From NCBI GenBank assembly GCA_016705235.1, contig JADIYP010000001.1:124001-188000 (forward strand): DNA of 64,000 nt. The letters are read 5' to 3'. Positions 53,877 through 62,725 of this stretch are shown one piece after another; the first letter of the stretch is position 1; every line of letters begins with the position of its first letter. A program made the position numbers and the translations under genes. Source of the stretch: Candidatus Leptovillus affinis (GTDB lineage: Bacteria; Chloroflexota; Anaerolineae; Promineifilales; Promineifilaceae). A model generated the notes under the pieces. The model made no database searches, was not told the origin of the DNA, and was given only the letters and a program-made list of their open reading frames with translations.

Positions 53877-53914
53877 AAACCCGGCAGGCAGACCCCTCGA
53901 CCTGCCGGGTTTTG
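53877..53914. terminator. Bidirectional intrinsic terminator
   Basis: AAACCCGGCAGG and CCTGCCGGGTTT (53878-53889 / 53901-53912) with T-runs in both directions. It separates the convergent pseudouridine synthase and anti-sigma-like genes. Confidence 0.85.
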
Positions 53915-53934
53915 CAAGGGGAGGAAATGAGACG

Positions 53935-55872
53935 TTACTCCTTAACAGCGTAAAAATACGCCGTAAAAGACTCGTTGCTGGCGGCGATACGGCCGTGTAT
54001 CGCCCACGCCGGGGTTAACTGCTGCTCCGCAGTCTGGTTGACCGCCGGGTTGTAAAAATAAACAAGTTCCATGCGATCAATCACTACTTGCGCCAATTCA
54101 CCCGCGCTGCCAAGCGGCACGGCTTGCACCACCAGAGGCATGGCATTCGCCGGGGCTGGTTCTTCGGGCAGGCCGGGATACGGGTCGGGCGGCGCGGGAT
54201 AGCTGCTTTCGGCGGCGGGATAGGCTGGCTGATGGGCGGGGTAGGCCGCCAAATCGGACAGAGCTGGCGGAGTAGGCAGCGCCGCGTCCTCGTCGTACAG
54301 GACCAGCCCTGGTTCGGCGGCCGGAAATTCTGAAGCGGGCGGCTGGGTGATAGACTGCCAACTGAGAGACTGCCCATCGGCCGGGTAGGTTTCGGCGCAA
54401 ACTTCGATGCGCTCGCCAGTTTGTAATTCGGTGGGGGCGTTGGGGAGGGCGTAACGGCCGTTATCCCCTTCCACCGTCAGCCAGCCTTCGCCATCCACCC
54501 AGGCAAACATGCCAATCTGGCAGGAAAATGGAGCATACGAACTGGTTAACGGCTGACCAGCTTCCCAAGAAGCCAGGTCCAGCGCCCATAAATTACCGCT
54601 CAGGGCATCACGAATGGTTCCCTGGACGTGGTAAGAACTGACAAGGGGCGTGGCGCGAAAGTCGGCCAGGAAGGCATCGAGCCGTAACCCTTGCAGCCGG
54701 TAGGCCGCGCCATCAACGCCGCTGTAGAGGGTGATTTGGGTGATACGGCCGTCGGCGCTTTGCAGTGCATTCACCCAACCGCTCACCGTGACAACCTCGC
54801 CAGACGTATGGGTGGGCAGCGGCGGCGTAAATTGACGGAAGGGCAGGCTGGTGGCTGCTGTGTCGCCGCCAACCAGAGAGAGGTGAAACGGCCGTGTCTG
54901 GCCATCAACAAAAGCCTGATACACCTCAGCGGCCGGAATAATGGCCGCCGACTCTGTCGACGGCGCGATAGCTGCCGGAAGAAAGGCCGCTTGCCGCACA
55001 GCGCCATCCGGGCCAACGGCCACCAACATGCCCGGCACAACCCCGCCGGTCGCCAACGGATACCCGCCGGTGGGCGGCGAAATTTGCACCAGCCGCACGG
55101 CAGCATCAGGCGGGATGGGACCTTGCCCATTGTTTTCGCTGATAACTGCCCCTTCGGCTGGGCGCAGTCCATGCGCCGTCAAAAAGGCGATGGCAATATC
55201 TGCGGCCTCGTCGAAGGGCAGCGACACGCCCAGAGCAGGTTGGAAAGGTTGGCGGGTATAGTGGATGGCGCTGCCAGAAGTCCAGGGGAAAACAAGTTGT
55301 TGGCCATCGCTGCCCAGAACAAGGCGAGCGGTGGGCGTAGGTTGAGACAAGTCGGTGAACAGTTGGGGATCCATCAAACCAAACTCTATGGCCCAGGCCA
55401 AAGCCGCCTGATCTGTATCGGGCGGCGGTTCCAATATCAGTTGGTAGATGGGCAGTTGGGCGGGCGAGTCTGGCAGATTGAATGCTTGACTGTTTGGCGC
55501 TCCGGCGGCGGTTTGGGAAATGGCTAATTGCTCGACGGCCGGTTCGACGGCCGTTTGTTGGCGCAAGATTTGCGGCAGCCCCCAGAGCAGGAGGGCAAGA
55601 ACGGCCGTGGCTGCGCCCACCCACAACAGACGAGGCACCAGCCGGATTACCAGCCAATCGAGGCCGGTAGGCGGAGCCGCGCGCTGGTTGGCGGCGGTTT
55701 GCAGACGGGCGGAAAGCTGGTTGACAAAGCGGGGATCCGGGCTGATTTGTTCGACCTGGCTTTGCAGGCTGTCGATGACGCGGCGGGCGGCCGGATCGGG
55801 AGTTGCGTCGGCGGGAAAACGGCCGTCGATGTAACTGTTTAAGGTTTCGGCTTCTTGTTTAGAGTTACCCAT
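53935..55872 (-). CDS. Membrane-anchored probable anti-sigma factor
   Basis: 645 residues. The N-terminal cytoplasmic part (about 1-70: GNSKQEAETLNSYIDGRFPAD) precedes one membrane helix (ATAVLALLLWGLPQIL, about 80-100) and a large external region with a Pro/Tyr/Ala-rich segment near 530-560. The gene start overlaps the 3' end of the ECF sigma factor gene by eight bases, the usual arrangement of a sigma/anti-sigma pair, but no classical zinc anti-sigma motif (HxxxCxxC) is visible. The anti-sigma role is inferred from context. Confidence 0.7.
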   Translation of the reverse strand: MGNSKQEAETLNSYIDGRFPADATPDPAARRVIDSLQSQVEQISPDPRFVNQLSARLQTAANQRAAPPTGLDWLVIRLVPRLLWVGAATAVLALLLWGLPQILRQQTAVEPAVEQLAISQTAAGAPNSQAFNLPDSPAQLPIYQLILEPPPDTDQAALAWAIEFGLMDPQLFTDLSQPTPTARLVLGSDGQQLVFPWTSGSAIHYTRQPFQPALGVSLPFDEAADIAIAFLTAHGLRPAEGAVISENNGQGPIPPDAAVRLVQISPPTGGYPLATGGVVPGMLVAVGPDGAVRQAAFLPAAIAPSTESAAIIPAAEVYQAFVDGQTRPFHLSLVGGDTAATSLPFRQFTPPLPTHTSGEVVTVSGWVNALQSADGRITQITLYSGVDGAAYRLQGLRLDAFLADFRATPLVSSYHVQGTIRDALSGNLWALDLASWEAGQPLTSSYAPFSCQIGMFAWVDGEGWLTVEGDNGRYALPNAPTELQTGERIEVCAETYPADGQSLSWQSITQPPASEFPAAEPGLVLYDEDAALPTPPALSDLAAYPAHQPAYPAAESSYPAPPDPYPGLPEEPAPANAMPLVVQAVPLGSAGELAQVVIDRMELVYFYNPAVNQTAEQQLTPAWAIHGRIAASNESFTAYFYAVKE

Positions 55873-56425
55873 CGTGTAAACACCTCGTTTGTAAGTCGGA
55901 AATGGCCCGCGCAACGAGCATTTTGACGGCGCTTTGGCCGCGGCGCATGGCAACGGCCGTATCGCGCACGCTGAGTCCGCCCCAGAAGCGCAGTTGGAGC
56001 GCTTCGCGCCTGTCCGGGCTGAGCTGCCGGAGGGCTTGCCGCAGGCAGTCGAGCAGCCTGGCCTGGTCGATGCGTTCGTCGGGGTGGGCGTTGGGCGCGG
56101 TGAGGGTAACGGCCGTGTCGATGGCGACCTCCGGGTTTTGGTATTGGCGGCGGTGGTAGTCGGCGCATTTATGGCGGGCTATGCCCATCAGCCAGGCGGC
56201 AAATGGACCGCGACCCCGGTAGCTGGGCAGGGTTTCCAGCGCCGTCAGAAAGACCTGAGAAGTGATTTCCTCGGCTTCGATTTGGTGGCCAATGTGGACA
56301 AGGCAATAGCGATAAACGGCCGTTACGTGCCGGCGGTACAACCCATCAAACGCCTGAGCATCGCGTAGGGCCGCCCTGGCCAGGGCCTGGTCATCTATTT
56401 CGGTGTAAGGTGGTTCCAGTACCAT
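55865..56425 (-). CDS. ECF-type RNA polymerase sigma factor
   Basis: 186 residues. Region 2 is visible in FDGLYRRHVTAVYRYCLVHIG and AEEITSQVFLTALETLPSYRG (quoted in parts: RHVTAVYRYC, AEEITSQVFLTAL), region 4 in RQLSPDRREALQLRFWGGLSVRDTAVAMRRG (in parts: LSPDRREALQLRFWGGLS). There is no region 3. It is translationally coupled to the membrane protein downstream. RBS GGAGA precedes the ATG at 56425. A MKPPGLEIF extension (ATG at 56452) is possible but less likely. Confidence 0.92.
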   Translation of the reverse strand: MVLEPPYTEIDDQALARAALRDAQAFDGLYRRHVTAVYRYCLVHIGHQIEAEEITSQVFLTALETLPSYRGRGPFAAWLMGIARHKCADYHRRQYQNPEVAIDTAVTLTAPNAHPDERIDQARLLDCLRQALRQLSPDRREALQLRFWGGLSVRDTAVAMRRGQSAVKMLVARAISDLQTRCLHDG

Positions 56426-56651
56426 AAAAATCTCCAACCCGGGTGGTTTCATGTAATATGTCGGCTAAATGAGCCGTTGGTCACACCCAATTTAGAGTGT
56501 AACGGGAAATTGACCATGACGCATGATGGTTTGGCCGCGATCTATGCCTGCGGGGCACGGCCGTGCCCTTTCTGATATAATTATGACCAAATAGTGTCAG
56601 GCGTAGAGCAGGTGTTTGCCGGGCAAATGTCTGCCAGGAGGACGGGGAGTC

Positions 56652-57260
56652 ATGAGATTAAACAACCAATTACGCGCAGAGGCGGTAAAGCGAGGGCTGT
56701 TGGATGAAAACGCCAAGATTGATGCGGCGACGGCTTTTTATCTGGTACGCGACATGCCATATATTCGGGCCAGTTCGCGGGAACCGGCAACCATCATGCA
56801 TGAATGGCGCGGCACGTGTTCCGGCAAGCATTATTTGCTGAAAGCGTTGTATGCCGAGATGGGTATACCCTCGCGGTTGATCGCCTGCACTTCGGTGACG
56901 GAGATTGCGCCGGAGCGCCTGAACCCCCTTTTGCGACCTATAATGGAACGGGGGAACGGCCGTTTTGTAGACGTCCACAACTATCTCATTTTGGAACTAC
57001 CTGAAGGTGACATGGTGGTAGATGCGACCTGGCCCGTGGGCGCGAAAGAAAGCGGACTGGTGGTAAACGAGGTATTTATTCCAGGACAAGATCAGGCCCT
57101 TGCCTGCACGCCGCTGCAAACCTGGGTTGTGCCGGATGATCAGGACCCGCAAGATTTTAAAGATTACTTGCTGACTGCCTATTTTTCGCCGGAAGAATTG
57201 GCTGTGCGCGATGAGTTTGTGCTGGCTCTGGGCCAGATGTTTACGCAGAAAAAGGAATGA
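56652..57260 (+). CDS. Transglutaminase-like cysteine-protease-fold protein
   Basis: 202 residues. The catalytic triad of the transglutaminase-like fold is likely: Cys in WRGTCSGKHYLLKALYAEMGIPSR (quoted in parts: GTCSGKHYLL), His in DVHNYLILEL, Asp in VVDATWPVG. No signal peptide, so cytoplasmic. The substrate is unknown. The TATAAT at 56573-56578 is a possible promoter element. A YhhN-family membrane protein follows five bases after the stop, probably co-transcribed. Confidence 0.8.
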   Translation: MRLNNQLRAEAVKRGLLDENAKIDAATAFYLVRDMPYIRASSREPATIMHEWRGTCSGKHYLLKALYAEMGIPSRLIACTSVTEIAPERLNPLLRPIMERGNGRFVDVHNYLILELPEGDMVVDATWPVGAKESGLVVNEVFIPGQDQALACTPLQTWVVPDDQDPQDFKDYLLTAYFSPEELAVRDEFVLALGQMFTQKKE

Positions 57261-57265
57261 ATTGA

Positions 57266-57919
57266 ATGAGCATTTTGATTTTAACGGTAGTGGGCGTGGT
57301 AACGGCCGTGTTAGCCACGCAAGGCGAATATAAACCCACACGTCGGCAAGTTTACATCTTCAAACCCGTCACCACAGGGCTGGTTATCCTTATCGCCTTG
57401 CTGGGAACCGGCGTAACGCCCCCGCTCTACAAAGGGCTGATTATCGCCGGTCTACTCTTTTGCCTGGGCGGCGATATCTTGCTCATGCTGCCGACGCGGT
57501 ACTTCATTGGCGGATTAATCAGTTTTCTTGTTGGGCACCTGCTATACATCGTCGCCTTTGTCACAGACACCGGCTTTCAGTTTTCTCTATTGTGGCTGCT
57601 GCCGCTGTTGGTATTTGGGGGCGTCATTTACAGCCTGCTCCATCCCCATTTGGGCAGTATGCGTCTGCCAGTCATCATTTACATGATAACCATCCTGACA
57701 ATGGCCTGGCAAGCATTGGGGCGTTGGTCGGTTCAGCCGACCAGCAGCGCTTTGTTGGCGGCAGTAGGCGCAGTTTTATTTGTCCTGTCGGATTCAACGT
57801 TAGCGCTGGACCGTTTTCGGGCAAAATTCCGCAGCGCGCGTGTGATCGTGTTGAGTACTTATTGGCTGGCGCAGTGGCTTATCGCGCTGTCGGTGGGTGG
57901 GTATCTGGCGTTGTTGTAA
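57266..57919 (+). CDS. YhhN/TMEM86-family membrane protein (lysoplasmalogenase family)
   Basis: 217 residues with seven to eight membrane helices. FKPVTTGLVILIALL, GLIIAGLLFCLGGDILLMLPTRYFIGGLISFLVGHLLYI (quoted in parts: LLFCLGGDILLMLP, GLISFLVGHLLYI), VLFVLSDSTLALDRF and STYWLAQWLIA match the family, whose characterised members hydrolyse lysoplasmalogens. It is followed by the palindromic element at 57967 and a terminator. Confidence 0.88.
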   Translation: MSILILTVVGVVTAVLATQGEYKPTRRQVYIFKPVTTGLVILIALLGTGVTPPLYKGLIIAGLLFCLGGDILLMLPTRYFIGGLISFLVGHLLYIVAFVTDTGFQFSLLWLLPLLVFGGVIYSLLHPHLGSMRLPVIIYMITILTMAWQALGRWSVQPTSSALLAAVGAVLFVLSDSTLALDRFRAKFRSARVIVLSTYWLAQWLIALSVGGYLALL

Positions 57920-57966
57920 CTGTTTCGATTTTTACTGTCTTCGTATCTGTTCAGGTTTCTCTGGCA

Positions 57967-58026
57967 AAACCCCAAGGGTTTGGTACTTAAATCATCCAAA
58001 TTCTCAGGAACAAACCCTTGGGGTTT
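57967..58026. repeat. Palindromic element (AAACCCCAAGGGTTT type)
   Basis: AAACCCCAAGGGTTTG and CAAACCCTTGGGGTTT. Together with the flank TGTTCAGGTTTCTCTGGC it is a close copy of the element before dnaE: most of about 90 bases are identical, including the TTCTCAG centre and AGTTAC after it. Confidence 0.93.
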
Positions 58027-58047
58027 ATATAAGTTACCCGCCTTTAA

Positions 58048-58406
58048 ACAAGAGAAAGCCCAGTCATGACTGGGCTTTCTTTTTTCACAGAATATGTGTT
58101 TCTTCAAAAACTTTTCTTAACTTTGTAAATCTAAACTCTCTAACTTTGTCTAGTCCTAGATTTAACTCTAACTATTTACCTTCTGAGTCTAATTTCTACA
58201 AAACTCATCAACACATTATCAATTTTCTAACGGCTAACTAAACGCTACCGTCTTCACCAGGTTAGTGTTGGTCAGAGGCTTGAACTAATCTACCTGACCC
58301 TATTTGAGGCCGCTTTTGTTAGCCGGTTCGGAATGCACTCGATCGCTTCTATAGGCGCCTCCTTCTCTGATATGGAACGAAACTTTGTAAATGTGTAGGT
58401 TAACCT
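58048..58406 (-). ncRNA. Candidate structured non-coding RNA
   Basis: A 360-base AT-rich interval without reading frames. It has an excellent minus-strand promoter: TTGACG (58436-58441) and TATGAT (58413-58418) with 17 bases between. A hairpin near 58053-58080 followed by T-rich sequence could end the RNA. Inside, CGGCTAAC (58231-58238) pairs with GTTAGCCG (58318-58325), GGTCAG (58270-58275) with CTGACC (58294-58299), and GAGGC (58306-58310) with GCCTC around 58357-58361, which would make a pseudoknot with the first helix. Signatures of tmRNA, RNase P, SRP and 6S RNA were not found. Identity is unknown. Confidence 0.5.
58053..58085. terminator. Intrinsic terminator
   Basis: AGAAAGCCCAGT and ACTGGGCTTTCT (58053-58080) form a perfect 12-bp stem followed on the plus strand by TTTTTT, so it ends the transglutaminase-YhhN transcript. 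On the minus strand it is followed by CTTGTTT, a weaker tract that could end the candidate RNA. Confidence 0.85.
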
Positions 58407-58412
58407 GAAAAC

Positions 58413-58441
58413 ATCATAGCGGTTTAAATAGGGTACGTCAA
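58413..58441 (-). promoter_or_regulatory. Strong sigma-70-type promoter of the candidate RNA
   Basis: Minus-strand TTGACG, 17-base spacer and TATGAT, the best match to the consensus in the whole window, just after the stop codon of the YigZ gene. Confidence 0.7.
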
Positions 58442-58489
58442 TAGGCCATTTGGGTAATTTTAATCAACGGTTTAACTACATTAGGCGGG

Positions 58490-59158
58490 TCAGAACCCAT
58501 CACCAGAGGTAGCGAAACTGTTTAGCGGCATGATAGTTTCTTCGTTGGTGTCGATAATTTCAGCTACCAAAGAGCCGTGGGTCATTTCTTGCAAGGCGGC
58601 CTGGAAGGCCGGGAACCGGGTGACGGTGAATTGGGCGGTGAGGGTGATGTCGGCAGCAAATTCTTCTTCGATGATACGGCCGTCATGCCCCTCCACCAAC
58701 AAACGAATCCGATCCAGGTGGCTGTAGGGCAAGGCCAACATCACCAGATGTGTGGGAACCTTCTCTGCCAGAGGCAGCACGACAAGGACAGCTTTAACGG
58801 CATCCCCATAAGCCCGCACCAGTCCGCCTGTGCCCAATTTGGTCCCGCCAAAGTAGCGCGTCACCACCACTGCCAGATCGCCCAGACCGCTGCCCTGAAT
58901 TACGGCCAGCATGGGTCGCCCGGCCGTGCCGGACGGCTCGCCGTCGTCGTTGCAGTGGGCGGTGACAGACGAGCCGAAGCCGATCTGGTAGGCGGGTACG
59001 TTGTGGCTGGCGTCGGCGAATTCTTCTTTGATGCGTTTGATGAAGATTTTGGCCTCGTCGACACTAAAAACCGGCGCGGCGGTGGCAATGAAGCGCGAGT
59101 TTTTGACCTCGATTTCGGCGCGGGTTTCGGTGGCGGGGATGGGGTAGCGGGTACTCAT
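58490..59158 (-). CDS. yigZ: YigZ/IMPACT (UPF0029) family protein
   Basis: 222 residues. N-terminal domain: EVKNSRFIATAAPVFSVDEAK, AYQIGFGSSVTAHCNDDGEPSGTAGRPML (in parts: CNDDGEPSGTAGRP), VVVTRYFGGTKLGTGGLVRAYGDA (in parts). These are the IMPACT-family signatures. The C-terminal domain has a ferredoxin-like or EF-G-domain-V fold. The family is linked to translation or ribosome rescue. Start at MSTRYPIP. Confidence 0.92.
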   Translation of the reverse strand: MSTRYPIPATETRAEIEVKNSRFIATAAPVFSVDEAKIFIKRIKEEFADASHNVPAYQIGFGSSVTAHCNDDGEPSGTAGRPMLAVIQGSGLGDLAVVVTRYFGGTKLGTGGLVRAYGDAVKAVLVVLPLAEKVPTHLVMLALPYSHLDRIRLLVEGHDGRIIEEEFAADITLTAQFTVTRFPAFQAALQEMTHGSLVAEIIDTNEETIMPLNSFATSGDGF

Positions 59159-59275
59159 GAAGGTATTGTAACGGCCGTTTCCCCACCCGACCAGAACGTC
59201 ATTTAGGTTCGGGTAGAAAATGAGCTTTTGCTCGGAATGTGTCGTAGCGTGGTGGCTGACTGCTAGAATGAGACG

Positions 59276-60571
59276 ATGCGAATTTTGATAGTTTCTTTGA
59301 TGCTGCTTCTGCTGGCGGGCTGCCAGCAAATAGATCCGACGGCGTCGGCAACGGCCGTTTCCCTTCCCACACCGCCGCCGACCATAACCATCGTCCCGCT
59401 GCCCACGCATACGTTGGGGGTAACGGCCGTGCCGCCCACAGCGACTCCTTCACCCACCATAACCCCGATACCCACAACCCTGCCATCGCCAACGCCTGAC
59501 TTTCCGGCCTACACCGGCGCGCCTCTGGACCGGAGCAAAATAGGCGTCCAGATTCACATCCACGACGAAGACCTAAACGCCATCATGACCCATCTGCAAA
59601 CGTTAGGCGTAGGCTGGGTAAAAGTGCAAGTCTCCTGGAAACTGTTTCAGCCCGCGCCAGACCGATACGACGACGTGCTGCTGGCGGAACTGGACGCCCT
59701 GGTTTCCACCGCGCAAGCCCATCAGGTAGCCGTTTTGCTGAACGTGGCTAAAGCGCCGGAATGGAGCCGCCCCACAACTGAATTGGACGGCCCGCCTTCA
59801 GATTATGATCTTTTTGAGGCGTTTATGGCGTTTTTAGCGCAGCGTTACCGGGGGCGCGTGGCAGCTTATGAATTATGGAACGAGGCCAATTTGCAGCGCG
59901 AGTGGAACGGCGCGCCGTTGAATGCCGCCGATCTGGTTGAGTTGATACGCGCCGGGGCCGCCGGTGTGCGGGCCAATGACCCGGCGGCACTGCTGATAAG
60001 CGGCGCGCCGGCGACAACGGGCATCAACGACGGTCTAATCGCCATCGACGACCGGTTGTTTTTGCGGCAACTATTGGCGGCGGGCGTGGCTGAGGTGGTG
60101 GATGGCATTGGCGCGCATCCGTATGGGTGGGCTAATCCGCCGGACAGCAGTGTGATGGATGGGGAAACGGCCGTGCCCTCCCACAACAACCACCCCAGCT
60201 TCTTCTTCAAAGACACCCTCGCCGACTATTGGGCTTTGTTAGACGAATTTGGGGCCGCCAACCCCCTGTGGGTGACGGAATTTGGCTGGGGCAGCTTCGA
60301 CGGCTTCTTCGATGAGGCCGGAAACCCGGCGTCACCGCCTGCCGGAGCCGAGTTCATGGCCTACGTCTCCGCCTGGCAGCAGGCGGAATACATTACCCGC
60401 GCCTTCGAAATAAGCCAGGCATCGGAGCGGATGGGGCCGATGGTGTTGTGGAATCTAAACTTTGGCCCTTTGTTGGGTTCGGCGTTCTCTGAATCCGGGT
60501 ACAGCCTGCTCAATCGGGCTGGCGAACCGCGCCCGGCATATCGGACACTGCAACACGCCGTCAAGGAGTAG
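59276..60571 (+). CDS. Glycoside hydrolase-like lipoprotein (GH-A clan)
   Basis: 431 residues. Signal peptide with the lipobox LLLAGCQ, a Thr/Pro linker (PTATPSPTITPIPT), then a beta/alpha barrel. The acid/base Glu lies in YELWNEANLQREW and the nucleophile Glu in WVTEFGWGSF, the pattern of GH-A clan enzymes (GH5, 39, 42, 53). The substrate is not deducible. It is divergent from yigZ. Confidence 0.88.
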   Translation: MRILIVSLMLLLLAGCQQIDPTASATAVSLPTPPPTITIVPLPTHTLGVTAVPPTATPSPTITPIPTTLPSPTPDFPAYTGAPLDRSKIGVQIHIHDEDLNAIMTHLQTLGVGWVKVQVSWKLFQPAPDRYDDVLLAELDALVSTAQAHQVAVLLNVAKAPEWSRPTTELDGPPSDYDLFEAFMAFLAQRYRGRVAAYELWNEANLQREWNGAPLNAADLVELIRAGAAGVRANDPAALLISGAPATTGINDGLIAIDDRLFLRQLLAAGVAEVVDGIGAHPYGWANPPDSSVMDGETAVPSHNNHPSFFFKDTLADYWALLDEFGAANPLWVTEFGWGSFDGFFDEAGNPASPPAGAEFMAYVSAWQQAEYITRAFEISQASERMGPMVLWNLNFGPLLGSAFSESGYSLLNRAGEPRPAYRTLQHAVKE

Positions 60572-60626
60572 CAGGCACGAATTATCAACCGATGTTGGCG
60601 AATCTGGGCGAATTTTTGTAATTTTT

Positions 60627-60656
60627 TTGACAAAAATAGGGGTTGGTGGGTATCCT
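60627..60656 (+). promoter_or_regulatory. Predicted promoter of the small membrane protein and rhomboid genes
   Basis: TTGACA (60627-60632) and TATCCT (60651-60656) separated by 18 bases, 110 bases upstream of the first start codon, in the 195-base gap after the glycoside hydrolase gene. Confidence 0.5.
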
Positions 60657-60766
60657 TGAACATGAAAAGCGTGTCTATGTTCCCAACTTCTCTACTCTCC
60701 TCGACGCGCTGTTTACCCATCTGGTGGTCCAATTTGTCATTCATCTAATTTGTGGAGGAAATACGT

Positions 60767-61111
60767 ATGTCCAGATTTACCCCTAAACAGCTTGGGATCA
60801 TTGTTCTGACAGCCCTGACGGCGCTTATTCACCTTTTTTTGGGGATTGGCAGCCTGGGTGATGGCTTTTTTGGCGCCATTTTTATTTTGAATGCGCTGGG
60901 TTATTTGGCGCTGCTGGCCGGTTTGTATTTTATTCCGCAGTTGGCCGGGCAACGGCCGCTTATCCGCTGGGCGTTTATGGGGTTTACGGCCGTTACCATC
61001 ATCCTCTACTTTGTCTTTAACTGGCCGGACATTTGGAGTGTGATTGGCCTGGCTGACAAAGCCATTGAAATCGTCCTGGTTGCTTTGTTATGGCTGGAAA
61101 AGGCGGACTAG
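60767..61111 (+). CDS. Small hypothetical membrane protein
   Basis: 114 residues with four predicted membrane helices (IIVLTALTALIHLFLGIG, FFGAIFILNALGYLALLAGLYF in parts, WAFMGFTAVTIILYFVFN, AIEIVLVALLWLE). Start at the ATG behind GGAGGAAATACGT. Its 3' end overlaps the rhomboid gene by 22 bases, so coupling is likely. I do not recognise the family. Confidence 0.75.
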   Translation: MSRFTPKQLGIIVLTALTALIHLFLGIGSLGDGFFGAIFILNALGYLALLAGLYFIPQLAGQRPLIRWAFMGFTAVTIILYFVFNWPDIWSVIGLADKAIEIVLVALLWLEKAD

Positions 61112-61803
61112 AGCAGCTTTTTCTTTTAGCGCAAAAGGCAGCCAATATCGTCCTGGTGGCTGTCGTGCTGATCTGGCTGGCGCTGCGCTTTGGGAACGGC
61201 GCGGCGCTGGAAGGCTGGGTGGCGCAAACTGCGCCGGATTATCCGGTTGTGAGCAATATGGGAACGGCCGTTTGGGTAACGGCCGTTCTCTTTTTCCTGC
61301 TCATCACTATCTTCTTCCTCAATCGAACCGTCTACAAAAATCGCCTCAACGCCGAATATAGCCTGAAACCCAGCGCTCCCCGCCCGGCCCAATTTGTCGC
61401 CTACCCTCTGCTGCACAACGATTCTAAACATTTGTGGGGCAATCTCTCTGCCTTGCTGCTGTTGGCGGCGCTGGCCGTCGTCATTACGCCCAATCTACAG
61501 GCGTTTCTGTTGGCTTCGGCCGTCATTTTGCTTGTGCAAGGTGTGGGCATCTGGTGGTTTGGCGGCAAAAAAACCAGCCATCTGGGCGCGAGTGGGTTTG
61601 TCACCGGCTATTTCAGTTTTGTGGTTGTTTATGGTCTGACGCTCCACAGTTGGCAAAGCCTGATCGCCATTCTGGCGTTTGTGGTTTACTGGCAAAGCAT
61701 TTTAGCAACGTTACGAAATCGCCAAAATGTATCAGTTGCTGGTCACTTTTGGGGCTTTATCAGCGGCATACTAGCGGCCGCACTGCTGTTTTATTTGAGT
61801 TAG
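61090..61803 (+). CDS. Rhomboid-family intramembrane serine protease
   Basis: 237 residues with six to seven membrane helices. The rhomboid signatures are present: LLHNDSKHLWGNLSALLLLA (in parts: HNDSKHLWGNL) with the conserved His and Asn, the nucleophile Ser in HLGASGFVTGY and the catalytic His in VAGHFWGFISG. It cleaves transmembrane substrates within the bilayer. Its partner may be the small membrane protein encoded immediately upstream. Confidence 0.9.
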   Translation: MAGKGGLEQLFLLAQKAANIVLVAVVLIWLALRFGNGAALEGWVAQTAPDYPVVSNMGTAVWVTAVLFFLLITIFFLNRTVYKNRLNAEYSLKPSAPRPAQFVAYPLLHNDSKHLWGNLSALLLLAALAVVITPNLQAFLLASAVILLVQGVGIWWFGGKKTSHLGASGFVTGYFSFVVVYGLTLHSWQSLIAILAFVVYWQSILATLRNRQNVSVAGHFWGFISGILAAALLFYLS

Positions 61804-61825
61804 GAGATTGCCATCTGGCGCAGAG

Positions 61826-62671
61826 CTAGCGCAGCCGGCCTAAAAAATCCAGTTGGTGGGCGATGTAAACCAGTTCACCGGCGTCGATTTGGGCGTGGCG
61901 ATGGGCAATCCAGGCGTCGAAATAAGTTGTATCCAGTTCAGGATGAGCGCGTAAAGCATCGTGCATGGTATGAACGATGAAGTGCAGGAAGTAGGCTTCA
62001 TCTCCCTCGTAGCCATTTTCACCGGCAAACACAACCCAATCGGAGCTGCCGGCCGCCAATAGTTGGCCGCCAGCGCGGCGCAGCTCGCTAAAAAGATGGC
62101 GGCCGGTGCGGCTGTCGCCGGAGGCACGGCCGTTTACCAGCCGTTCGTCCATCGTGCGGTGATACAGCGCTTCGATGTGCGCGTCGAAGGCCGGGTCAAT
62201 GGTCGGCTGCAATATCGTCGCCCCATCAAAATTGAGCGTAAAATAAAATAATCCGCCCGGCCGCAGCAGCGAAAACAACTGCGGCAGCGCCGTGGGCACG
62301 TCCAGCAGGTCCAAAAAGGCGTGGGCGATGAGCAAATCGCAGGTTTGCTGCGCCTGGGGAATGTAATCGAAAATATCCACGGCCGTTACCCGCACCTGCC
62401 CATCCGCCAGCCAGGGCGCCAATCGCCCACGAGCCGCCGCCACATTTTCCGGCAAGGCGTCGACGGCCGTATAACTCCCCACCGGCCACAACCCGCGCTC
62501 CTGCCATCGTTCGACCATCGTGCCAATGCCCGCGCCTACCTCCAAGACATGCAAATTGGCCAACGGCGCGGCGGACTGCGCCATCGCCTGCCAGACCTGC
62601 GCGTTCAGGGCGCGGTCATCGACGGTTTTTTTGGCGGCCAGATAGCGCGGGAAGGAAGGGGTGAAGGGCAT
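61826..62671 (-). CDS. Class I SAM-dependent methyltransferase
   Basis: 281 residues. VLEVGAGIGTMVERW is motif I, followed by YTAVDALPENVAAAR (acidic loop) and DLLIAHAFLDLLDVPTALPQLFSLLRPGG (in parts). A C-terminal extension with GHENGYEGDEAYFLHF-like sequence (actually GENGYEGDEAYFLHF) is unusual. The substrate is unknown. It is followed downstream by nothing on the minus strand until the rhomboid stop. Confidence 0.87.
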   Translation of the reverse strand: MPFTPSFPRYLAAKKTVDDRALNAQVWQAMAQSAAPLANLHVLEVGAGIGTMVERWQERGLWPVGSYTAVDALPENVAAARGRLAPWLADGQVRVTAVDIFDYIPQAQQTCDLLIAHAFLDLLDVPTALPQLFSLLRPGGLFYFTLNFDGATILQPTIDPAFDAHIEALYHRTMDERLVNGRASGDSRTGRHLFSELRRAGGQLLAAGSSDWVVFAGENGYEGDEAYFLHFIVHTMHDALRAHPELDTTYFDAWIAHRHAQIDAGELVYIAHQLDFLGRLR

Positions 62672-62674
62672 AGG

Positions 62675-62725
62675 AAGTTGGTTGGTTGGGTTGGTTGGTT
62701 AGTTGGTTGGTTTGTCGGTTTGTTG
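62675..62725 (-). repeat. GGTT/GTTG microsatellite at the glycosyltransferase 3' end
   Basis: About ten GGTT-type units, inverse in composition to the CAAA/CCAAC tract in dnaE. It contains the last codons (TDKPTN) and stop of the glycosyltransferase gene and fills the gap to the methyltransferase gene. Confidence 0.85.

Noticed and set aside
58045..58406. tmRNA, RNase P, SRP or 6S RNA as identity of the candidate RNA
   Set aside because: No tRNA-like ends or tag codons, no GAGGAAAGTCC-type core, no SRP tetraloop motif, and the length is wrong for 6S.
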